Under the pieces are notes generated by a model. The model had not been told where the DNA came from, did no database searches, and saw only the letters and a list, made by a program, of their open reading frames with translations. Shown piece by piece: positions 1 through 5,063 of a stretch of 5,063 nucleotides of DNA. The stretch is taken from NCBI GenBank assembly GCA_030593645.1, contig JAUVGT010000367.1, positions 1 through 5,063 on the forward strand, written 5' to 3'. Both the position numbers and the translations under genes were made by a program. This stretch comes from Deltaproteobacteria bacterium. Its GTDB lineage: Bacteria > Desulfobacterota > Desulfobacteria > Desulfobacterales > JAUVGT01. How positions within the stretch are numbered: position 1 is the first letter of the stretch; each line of letters begins with the position of its first letter.

Positions 1-141
1 ATTCAAGGCGTGCAAATTTCGTAATCATGAAGCGTACTTATCGGACCCGCCCTGTTAAATCTGTCTTTTTATTTAACAGGGGAGTTGAATGATTGCGAAA
101 TGCAGCACAACGCAGAAGTTGGACTTTTTACGAGACCGTCA
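1..141. repeat. Nested palindromic intergenic repeat, probably cut by the left edge
   Basis: This non-coding stretch is built around a centre near position 65. The inner arms are a perfect 11-bp inverted repeat, CCCTGTTAAAT at 50-60 and ATTTAACAGGG at 71-81, with a 10-nt loop. Further out, ATTTCGTAATC at 16-26 faces GATTGCGAAAT at 91-101, an inverted match at 10 of 11 positions, and a GC pair (12-13 with 102-103) extends it after a two-base bulge. The right part ends in GGACTTTTTACGAGACC at 121-137. From memory, not from a search, sequences with this ending plus GTACGC/CTTGAAT-type blocks recur between genes in Desulfobacterales genomes. No ORF or transposase is present, so it would be a REP- or MITE-like non-autonomous repeat. 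No T-tract follows the stem on either strand, so a rho-independent terminator is unlikely. Confidence 0.5.
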
Positions 142-257
142 TACTTTGTATAAAAATAAACTCTCGCAGGCGCAAAGACGCAAGGGGGTTACCTGAAAAA
201 GACAAATAAAAAAAACTGATCTTGGATTTTTTTCCGCGAAGCGACTATATTTATGTT
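142..257. other. AT-rich intergenic spacer downstream of the amidohydrolase gene
   Basis: No gene is seen here. It contains a short direct repeat, CGCAA at 171-175 and again at 179-183 with a period of 8. Next to the gene end there is an A-run (208-215) and a T-run (227-233). Read on the minus strand this gives an A:T-only stem followed by T-rich sequence, downstream of the amidohydrolase stop. It has no GC in the stem, so it is at best a weak terminator. Confidence 0.4.
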
Positions 258-2303
258 TTACTTAGAGTGAAAAGTCTGCCATCTACTGAGAGAACGATTC
301 TGTATTTTTGCCCAACTGTTATCGTCGGCTATTCTGATCCTCCAGCGATAGGACTGTCCCGGTTTCAATATACCTTTAGGAACTGTATGCGATTGCATAT
401 CCTTGATATAACCGGTCGAATACACTCTCCCGCCGTGAAGCTTGTTAATCATAAGCCTGTAGTACAAAGGCTCTTCTGATTTTACGGCTTTCCATGAAAA
501 GGTTGGATGGTCCGACTTTAGTGTGTTTCCATTTAACGGCGAAAAACTGCGAATATCCGGGAGTGGAATGGTTTTTATTGCAGCCTGGATGTCCGATGCC
601 GTGCCGTTTTTTTTGTCACTGGTTACTTTGAACGTATATGTTCCTGTTTGCGGGATTCCAGGTATTCTGATCCAGAAATCTCTAAGCTGGGGGAGAAATG
701 TAAAATCTTCTTTCCCAATTGGCAGCTTTCCATTTGGCCCGATAACGGTAATAGATTCGATGCTATTTTTCAAATTGCGGGAAAATGTCTTTCCGATTAT
801 GATCTCGAAAATTGTGGAATGAGTGCGATTTGAATCGTATTCGTGCTTGACGGCAACCGTAACAGGTATCATGGGAGTGATCATCTTTTGTAGTGAGATT
901 TTATCAAACCATCGGCCGGACGCCATCACCCCTTCTATTTTTCGAATATTACTGACATCATCAAGGGGATTTCCGCTAATGAGAATGAGGTCGGCAATTT
1001 TGCCGACTTCAATGGTTCCAAAATCTCCATTTTTGTTCATTTTATTGATTACTTCGGCGGCATTAACCGTTGCGGTTTGAATGGCCTCAAAAGGGGTAAA
1101 GCCGTTATCTATCATGCTTCGAAGCTCATCATGAATCGAAAAACCGGGGACAAGCCCCATTCCAATTCCACCGGCATCGGTTCCAAGAACCAGGGGAACA
1201 CCCGCATTATGAAATTCGCGTAACAATAATTGGTTTAATGCAAAATGAAATGGGGCGAGGTCTTCATATCCCCTGAACTGTATCTGATGTCCATTTTTAC
1301 CCTGCTGCAGCAATTCAACAAATCCATGTGGAAGGTATTTAGCAGTCGGACCTGATACCAGGCGCTTTGCATGAAACAGCTTTTGTATGATGATATCCCC
1401 AACCGTCAGTGTGGTACATATGGGTGTTTTTGAATCCTTCAATTTGCGAATCATTTTATTAATATCCGCTTGATATTTACTTTTTAGTTTGTCAGCTGAC
1501 AGATCATTGAAGGGTCCCATTTTTTCAGATGAAATTTGTATAAGATATCTAAACCATTCCTCATGGCCTAAGGTGCGGGATCTATCAAAATCCAAAAATT
1601 CAAAATCCAGCTCCTCAATATGTGCTATTTCATTCATGCCTTCAGACAGGATACCGTCTAAGCCGACGGCGAACGGAATGTGACCTGCTGTGTACATATT
1701 AAGGTTTTTTGCGGTTGTTACGGCCTCATGGAATTCTTTTTTTGACAGGAAAGAATACAGTTTTATAAAATCGAAACCTTGTTTTTTTTGATCATGTACG
1801 ACTTTCTCCACATTATCTACAGGCCCAAAGAGAATTGGCCCCGCCGCGTATATTGTTGGCCCTTGAAATCGTCCATGCCTTATTTCATTTCGCCAGCGAA
1901 GAGCATAATCGGTAGGTGCTCCATTTGGACCGAAATCTCTGATGGTTGTTACACCGTTCGCGAGAAAAAGATTAAGAGGGGATACCGGCCAGCTGCCGTT
2001 TAACCACTTAGTGTCTGTATGAATATGCATATCAGCAAGGCCAGGCATCAGGTATAAGTTTGAACCATCGATTAATTTAGATTTTTTAGGTATCTTTATT
2101 TGGTTTGATTGGCCCATTGCAGTGATTCTATCCTCTTTGATCAATACAGTCTGGTTCGGAATAATTATTTTTCCCGTTAATGGTACAAGGTTGACGTTTA
2201 CAAAGGCCGTATAAGGTTTTGATTCTGCCCATACACTTGTCCCTGCTGTCTGAATCAAAAGGAATAGTATAAGCGCGTGTAAATCAAAACATTTCATTTT
2301 CAT
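258..2303 (-). CDS. Exported metal-dependent amidohydrolase with C-terminal beta-sandwich extension
   Basis: A 681-residue protein, predicted to be secreted to the periplasm. The N-terminus has a basic start, a hydrophobic core (about residues 10-20) and a likely cleavage site after VWA at residue 26. Residues about 30-85 form the small composite beta domain typical of the superfamily. The metal site looks complete: HxH in GLADMHIH (H93, H95), a lysine in FDFIKLY (K181, probably the carboxylated bridging lysine), H208, H228 and D376 in LGTDAGG. The barrel closes with the usual EVGKIADLILISGNPLDD stretch (432-449). This arrangement matches binuclear prolidase/imidazolonepropionase-like amidohydrolases that cleave amide or dipeptide bonds; the substrate cannot be read from sequence. 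Residues about 480-680 are an extra tail; its last 100 residues (PTFSW, YYRLMI, SYRWRIRI) resemble a fibronectin III/Ig-like sandwich. AGGAGG at 2309-2314 lies 5 nt before the chosen ATG, favouring it over the second ATG at codon 3. Confidence 0.88.
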   Translation of the reverse strand: MKMKCFDLHALILFLLIQTAGTSVWAESKPYTAFVNVNLVPLTGKIIIPNQTVLIKEDRITAMGQSNQIKIPKKSKLIDGSNLYLMPGLADMHIHTDTKWLNGSWPVSPLNLFLANGVTTIRDFGPNGAPTDYALRWRNEIRHGRFQGPTIYAAGPILFGPVDNVEKVVHDQKKQGFDFIKLYSFLSKKEFHEAVTTAKNLNMYTAGHIPFAVGLDGILSEGMNEIAHIEELDFEFLDFDRSRTLGHEEWFRYLIQISSEKMGPFNDLSADKLKSKYQADINKMIRKLKDSKTPICTTLTVGDIIIQKLFHAKRLVSGPTAKYLPHGFVELLQQGKNGHQIQFRGYEDLAPFHFALNQLLLREFHNAGVPLVLGTDAGGIGMGLVPGFSIHDELRSMIDNGFTPFEAIQTATVNAAEVINKMNKNGDFGTIEVGKIADLILISGNPLDDVSNIRKIEGVMASGRWFDKISLQKMITPMIPVTVAVKHEYDSNRTHSTIFEIIIGKTFSRNLKNSIESITVIGPNGKLPIGKEDFTFLPQLRDFWIRIPGIPQTGTYTFKVTSDKKNGTASDIQAAIKTIPLPDIRSFSPLNGNTLKSDHPTFSWKAVKSEEPLYYRLMINKLHGGRVYSTGYIKDMQSHTVPKGILKPGQSYRWRIRIADDNSWAKIQNRSLSRWQTFHSK

Positions 2304-2308
2304 TCGGG

Positions 2309-2314
2309 CCTCCT
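2309..2314 (-). promoter_or_regulatory. Ribosome binding site of the amidohydrolase gene
   Basis: A perfect AGGAGG on the minus strand with a 5-nt spacer to the ATG ending at 2303. The in-frame ATG two codons further in would have an 11-nt spacer, so the first ATG is the better start. A TATAAC hexamer at 2325-2330 could be a -10 element, but no good -35 is seen at 16-18 nt. Confidence 0.75.
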
Positions 2315-2334
2315 AAAAGCTGCTGTTATAAATG

Positions 2335-2350
2335 CTGGTGTATGTACCAG
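2335..2350. promoter_or_regulatory. Possible operator: 5-bp dyad upstream of the amidohydrolase
   Basis: CTGGT (2335-2339) and ACCAG (2346-2350) form an inverted repeat around a 6-nt centre. On the minus strand it lies just upstream of the TATAAC candidate -10 at 2325-2330, where a repressor or activator site could be placed. A second imperfect stem, 2347-2353 with 2361-2367 (seven pairs including one G:T), overlaps its right arm. Short dyads occur by chance, so this is weak. Confidence 0.2.
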
Positions 2351-2397
2351 AAGGACAAAGCTTCCGGTTATCCGATTAACCCATCGTTTTCACCATT

Positions 2398-2518
2398 TTA
2401 TAGATGCTGAATCGACAATTTATTTCGCTCCGGTATTTTTTTATAGCGATACACAGGATATCCAAACATCAATGCAAATATAATCCTTGTTGCATCTGGA
2501 TGGATCGATTTTTATCAT
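2398..2518 (-). pseudogene. Remnant of a 4Fe-4S ferredoxin-nitroreductase gene with large internal deletion
   Basis: From the ATG at 2518 the minus strand encodes MIKIDPSRCNKDYICIDV, then a short nonsense tail and a stop. This is the start of nitroreductases that carry an N-terminal ferredoxin motif of the form C-x2-D-x2-C-x3-CP: C9, D12 and C15 are in register, but the next cysteine position is Trp (W19). In another frame, from 2475 to the TAA at 2398-2400, the same DNA encodes ALMFGYPVYRYKKIPERN and a few more residues, which is the conserved C-terminal tail of the same family (A-x-M-x-GYP-x-Y-x-Y-x-x-IP-x-R). The intact family is roughly 270 residues, so about 220-240 codons are missing. 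AAGGAG at 2526-2531 is intact. The full-length enzymes are FMN oxidoreductases; this remnant cannot fold into one. Family assignment is by motif recognition, not a search. Confidence 0.78.
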
Positions 2519-2525
2519 GGTATAA

Positions 2526-2531
2526 CTCCTT
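2526..2531 (-). promoter_or_regulatory. Surviving ribosome binding site of the nitroreductase remnant
   Basis: AAGGAG on the minus strand sits 7 nt before the ATG at 2518-2516. Its good quality shows that the translation start of the dead gene is still preserved and could still drive a 25-codon peptide. Confidence 0.6.
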
Positions 2532-2800
2532 TACATTTTTTAATAACAAACACTTCAGTTAACCCGGAGGTTTTGAAACCGATTATGGTCAACGTTGATA
2601 GCATCGATAACCCGTTTGAATAATTATCATTCAGAGTGAATGAATTCAATAAATTTCTGCGAAGGTGGGTGGAGTAGGGGATAGGTGAGAAAAAACGGTT
2701 ACTCGATAATACTTTGACCACTTTGTGTTTTTTCAGCCTGATTTTTCTTGACCCGGAGACTTGGGTCTGCCAAGCTTTGAATAATTTACGAACCGGATAT
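2532..2800. other. Intergenic region between nitroreductase remnant and VOC gene
   Basis: No convincing gene lies here. A minus-strand reading frame of 68 codons (2515-2721, GTG start, no ribosome binding site) crosses it but resembles no family I recognise. Its TGA overlaps the remnant's ATG as ATGA. Small inverted repeats are visible: TCATTCA (2627-2633) with TGAATGA (2637-2643) around a 3-nt loop; GACCC (2750-2754) with GGGTC (2763-2767); and CTTGG (2760-2764) with CCAAG (2770-2774). TTGACC at 2748-2753 resembles a -35 element for the VOC gene, but no -10 is found at 16-18 nt. Confidence 0.4.
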
Positions 2801-2813
2801 AAAGGAATTTATT

Positions 2814-3182
2814 ATGAAATTTATCATCGACCATTTTAATATCAATGTGCTGGACCTTGAAAAAAGCCTGGCCTTCTATGATAAAGCCCTTGGACTAAAA
2901 GAGGAGAAACGGAAAAAAGCTGATGACGGCAGCTATATCATTGTTTTCCTGGGAGATGGTACCACTGCAAACAAACTGGAACTGACCTGGCTCAAATCAC
3001 AGGAAAAACCCTATAACCTGGGGGATGAAGAATTCCACATTGCCTTTAGAACGCCCGATTTTAATACAGCACATGCCCTTCACAAAGAAATGGGCTGTAT
3101 CTGCTATGAAAATAAGGAGATGGGTCTTTATTTTATAAATGACCCGGACGGGTACTGGCTTGAAGTAGTGCCGGTCCGATAA
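2814..3182 (+). CDS. VOC-family metalloenzyme, glyoxalase I-like (lactoylglutathione lyase-type)
   Basis: A 122-residue cytoplasmic protein of the vicinal oxygen chelate fold: two beta-alpha-beta-beta-beta modules, the first opening with DHFNINVLDLEKSLAFYDKA and the second with EEFHIAFRTPDFNTAHAL. The four metal ligand positions of glyoxalase I are all occupied: H7, E56 (in KLELTW), H75 and E117 (in DPDGYWLEV). The E. coli enzyme uses H5, E56, H74 and E122, so spacing agrees closely apart from a slightly shorter second module (E. coli GlxI is 135 residues). The family isomerises the hemithioacetal of methylglyoxal and glutathione, but an anaerobe may use another thiol or substrate, so the exact reaction is uncertain. 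AAAGGA at 2801-2806 precedes the ATG by 7 nt. The gene is monocistronic and converges on the solute-binding protein gene, with 13 bp between stops and no clear terminator. Confidence 0.85.
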   Translation: MKFIIDHFNINVLDLEKSLAFYDKALGLKEEKRKKADDGSYIIVFLGDGTTANKLELTWLKSQEKPYNLGDEEFHIAFRTPDFNTAHALHKEMGCICYENKEMGLYFINDPDGYWLEVVPVR

Positions 3183-3195
3183 TAATTAATTTTGT

Positions 3196-3951
3196 CTAAC
3201 GATATTGCTGTTTGATTTTTTTAAACACTCCTTTTCGGGTCGCCCGGTTATAGGCCTCTTGAAGTTTCTTTATCATATCTTCTGATACAGACTTTTTGGA
3301 AAACCCAAAATGCACCCAGTTCTGGTTGACAATATATGGATGCACAACGAAATTCTTATATTCCGGATCTTTTTTTATTTTATAGTAAACATTATATCCA
3401 TAACCGAGAAAACCGCTCAGCCGATTTCTTTGCAGTTTACGTACATTAAAAGCTACATCAGTCACTATTTCAATTTTACTTCTAAATTCTATATCATGCT
3501 TTCTTTTGTCCTCAAATTCTTTGCCATATACTTTTCCGATTTCAACACCAATCGATTTTGGAAGTTTTTTCATGTCTTCAAGGGAAGCGATATTAAACCT
3601 GGAGTCCTTATGAATCACCAAAACAACGGTCTCATCCAATTGAGGACCAATAAATCGAGTGTATGCTTCCCGTTCTTCAGTGACCGTCAGATTCAGCATT
3701 AAATGTATTTCTCCATGTTTTATGTATGCGAGTGATCTCTTGAAAGGGAATGGCTTATATATCGCTTTACATCCGGCTTCCTTAAATAGTGCTTCCGTAA
3801 GTTCAATCGATAAACCAGAGTATCTTCCATTTTCTTTAATGAAAAATGGAGCATACGATCCCTCTGTGACCCTGACGATCAATTCGCAGGCGAAACCGAT
3901 ACACACAAATCCAAATATGATCACGATTGTCAATGCGGCGATTTTTTTCAT
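3196..3951 (-). CDS. Periplasmic solute-binding protein, SBP_bac_3 family
   Basis: A 251-residue exported protein with the type II periplasmic binding fold. The frame is open for 40 codons upstream, but the start at 3951 is preferred: it has GGGAGG 5 nt upstream and begins a signal peptide (MKK, hydrophobic core to about residue 20, likely cut after A21). Mature sequence opens with the family strand LIVRVTEGSYAPFFIKENG, then YSGLSIELTEALFKEAG and TVTEEREAYTRF, where R94 matches the arginine that binds the ligand carboxylate in amino-acid binders. The later conserved Asp that binds the alpha-amino group is not seen; that segment reads RNRLSGFLGYGYN, so the ligand may not be an ordinary amino acid. 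It follows the MFS gene by 32 bp on the same strand, a likely operon. No ABC permease or ATPase is in view, so it could instead serve sensing or a distant transporter. Confidence 0.82.
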   Translation of the reverse strand: MKKIAALTIVIIFGFVCIGFACELIVRVTEGSYAPFFIKENGRYSGLSIELTEALFKEAGCKAIYKPFPFKRSLAYIKHGEIHLMLNLTVTEEREAYTRFIGPQLDETVVLVIHKDSRFNIASLEDMKKLPKSIGVEIGKVYGKEFEDKRKHDIEFRSKIEIVTDVAFNVRKLQRNRLSGFLGYGYNVYYKIKKDPEYKNFVVHPYIVNQNWVHFGFSKKSVSEDMIKKLQEAYNRATRKGVFKKIKQQYR

Positions 3952-3956
3952 TGGAC

Positions 3957-3962
3957 CCTCCC
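3957..3962 (-). promoter_or_regulatory. Ribosome binding site that fixes the start of the solute-binding protein
   Basis: GGGAGG on the minus strand with a 5-nt spacer to the ATG at 3951-3949. It supports the internal start before the signal peptide over an in-frame ATG at 4071, which would put 40 polar, cysteine-containing residues ahead of the signal peptide and overlap the MFS gene by 88 bp. Confidence 0.7.
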
Positions 3963-3983
3963 TTTGAATCACAATGTATGGTG

Positions 3984-5063
3984 TCAAGTTGCTTGACCCT
4001 TTTGTTTTATTATTGTTGCATTCATGTGTACAAGAAAAGCGGCAGAAAGCATCAGAATAGCCAAACAGCATATAGAAAAATTAAAGCTTCCAAAACGTTC
4101 GTAGCTGAATCCCACAAGAACAGGAGAAGCAGCAGCAAGGATGTTGGCGGAAAATAATAACCCATAAACTTGCGCTACGCTCCGATTACCCCAAATCCGG
4201 GCAACAGCGGAGGCATATATTACTAATACTCCACCATAATTGAAGCCGATCAAAAAGGAAACCAGGAAAAATCCAAATGTTGAAGAAAAGAGCAGCAAAG
4301 CGATTAACAATACAATGGCCTGGGAAATCAGGTTGGCCTGTATGGCAGTATAGGATCGAATTCGATCAAAAATTGCACCCCACATCATACGGCCCAAACC
4401 GTTGGCAACCGCAAATAGGGATATGGCTATAATGCCGGCTTTTATACTCGGCCCGGTGTATAGCTCCTTTAAATTGGCATTTATTGAAAATCCGGCAGCC
4501 AGACCGGCAAACATGGCGATATAGAGAATCTGAAAACCCTTTCGTCCCACAATCGCTGAGGGTTTTAAGGGCGGAACTTTCTTTTCCGCCTCATTGGGTG
4601 CATTATGCATGGATAATCCAGCCAGGGGGACGAGAATTAGAAATAAAATCCCTAATATTGCAAAGGTTTCAAATGGCGTTAGCCCCCATCCATCTATCAG
4701 GATGCCTCCTATCAGACTGACCAGTGCAGCGCCACCGCCAAATCCTGCCACGGCAATACCAGTAACAAGTCCTTTTTGCCTGGGAAACCACTGGATACAA
4801 ACGGTGATCGGTATGATGTAAGCCACTCCCACACCAATACCTGCGATCAGACCGATTCCCAGAACCGTGAACGTGAAATTGATCTTGCCTAACATTGCAA
4901 ATAACCAGCCGCTTCCAAATATCAATCCACCCGCGACCGCACAATGTTTTGGACCGAAGCGCGGCAGCAGCAGCGTACCGGTTAACATCATCGTCGCTGG
5001 AAAAGCAAAATAAAACAATGAAAAGGGAAGTTGAATCAATCCTTGATTCAGGCCGGTAAGTTC
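3984..5063 (-). CDS. MFS transporter, OFA (oxalate/formate antiporter-like) family, N-terminus cut by window edge
   Basis: An inner-membrane carrier; the 359 residues visible cover about eleven membrane helices (from roughly residue 10 to 346), so TM1 and about 40-60 residues lie beyond the right edge. A TTG at 5039 could be called as a start, but the frame stays open to the edge and residues before it (ELTGLNQG) fit the family's loop before TM2, so the gene is partial. OFA features include GIGVGVAYIIPITVCIQWFP with KGLVTGIAVAGFGGGA after it (about 75-112), the central NGLGRMMWGAIFDR loop (221-234) and VYGLLFSANILAAASP near TM11 (299-314). Known relatives exchange or import small carboxylates such as oxalate and formate. 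TM11 shows no lysine like the key one in OxlT, so oxalate is doubtful and the substrate remains open. The downstream solute-binding gene starts 32 bp after the stop. Confidence 0.85.
   Translation of the reverse strand, partial: ELTGLNQGLIQLPFSLFYFAFPATMMLTGTLLLPRFGPKHCAVAGGLIFGSGWLFAMLGKINFTFTVLGIGLIAGIGVGVAYIIPITVCIQWFPRQKGLVTGIAVAGFGGGAALVSLIGGILIDGWGLTPFETFAILGILFLILVPLAGLSMHNAPNEAEKKVPPLKPSAIVGRKGFQILYIAMFAGLAAGFSINANLKELYTGPSIKAGIIAISLFAVANGLGRMMWGAIFDRIRSYTAIQANLISQAIVLLIALLLFSSTFGFFLVSFLIGFNYGGVLVIYASAVARIWGNRSVAQVYGLLFSANILAAASPVLVGFSYERFGSFNFSICCLAILMLSAAFLVHMNATIIKQKGQAT

Noticed and set aside
171..183. CRISPR-like or tandem repeat at the CGCAA direct repeats
   Set aside because: Only two 5-bp copies, with no spacer structure.
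208..233. Rho-independent terminator after the amidohydrolase gene
   Set aside because: The only stem is seven A:T pairs with an 11-nt loop and no GC, which is too weak to call.
222..1080. Several plus-strand open frames (222-479, 523-822, 648-833, 823-1080)
   Set aside because: They lie antisense to the amidohydrolase, whose motifs and ribosome binding site are clear, and they show no family features.
1489..2003. Plus-strand open frames 1489-1683 and 1779-2003
   Set aside because: Antisense shadows of the amidohydrolase barrel region without recognisable domains.
3183..3195. Bidirectional terminator between the convergent VOC and solute-binding genes
   Set aside because: The 13-bp gap has no hairpin, and the flanking gene ends show no GC-rich stem with a T-tract.
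3952..4071. A 40-codon N-terminal extension of the solute-binding protein
   Set aside because: It would place polar, cysteine-containing residues before a signal peptide and overlap the MFS gene; the strong ribosome binding site at 3957-3962 supports the internal start.
3310..4157. Plus-strand open frames opposite the solute-binding protein and the MFS gene end
   Set aside because: Shadow frames; the minus strand carries a signal peptide, binding-protein motifs and membrane helices instead.
4484..4944. Open frames on both strands inside the MFS gene (4484-4720, 4594-4821, 4669-4944)
   Set aside because: Their translations are polar, arginine- and tryptophan-rich and without domains, while the MFS frame shows continuous membrane helices.
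5037..5039. TTG as the true start of the MFS gene
   Set aside because: The frame continues open to the window edge and a start here would lose TM1, so the gene is taken as truncated by the window.

Overview
The window looks like a stretch of a moderately AT-rich Gram-negative chromosome, most probably from a sulfate-reducing or related anaerobe of the Desulfobacterota (former Deltaproteobacteria). This is an inference from gene content: an OFA-type major facilitator transporter, an orphan periplasmic solute-binding protein, the remains of a ferredoxin-nitroreductase, and intergenic repeat sequence of a style I recall from that group. No ribosomal or other phylogenetic marker is present, so the assignment is tentative.

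Layout from left to right. Positions 1-257 are non-coding and hold a nested, imperfectly palindromic repeat (about 1-141) that probably continues past the left edge. A large minus-strand gene (258-2303) encodes an exported metal-dependent amidohydrolase with an unusual C-terminal beta-sandwich extension. Just upstream of it, also on the minus strand, 2398-2518 is the collapsed remnant of a ferredoxin-type nitroreductase gene. Its ribosome binding site, start and iron-sulfur N-terminus are joined directly, out of frame, to its conserved C-terminal tail; the middle of the gene is gone. After about 300 bp with no convincing gene comes a small plus-strand VOC metalloenzyme gene (2814-3182) resembling glyoxalase I. 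It converges, with a gap of only 13 bp, on a minus-strand pair: an OFA-family MFS transporter (3984-5063, cut by the right edge) followed 32 bp later by a periplasmic solute-binding protein of the SBP_bac_3 fold (3196-3951).

How the genes fit together. The transporter and the binding protein are very likely co-transcribed and may share a small organic solute, although MFS carriers do not normally use binding proteins and no ABC permease or ATPase is visible here. The amidohydrolase was probably downstream of the nitroreductase before that gene was lost, and now sits with only its own leader. The glyoxalase-like gene stands alone. No mobile-element genes, RNA genes or CRISPR arrays were seen. 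The most notable item is the nitroreductase remnant, whose deletion junction reads sensibly in both parental frames and so suggests recombination at a short shared sequence.
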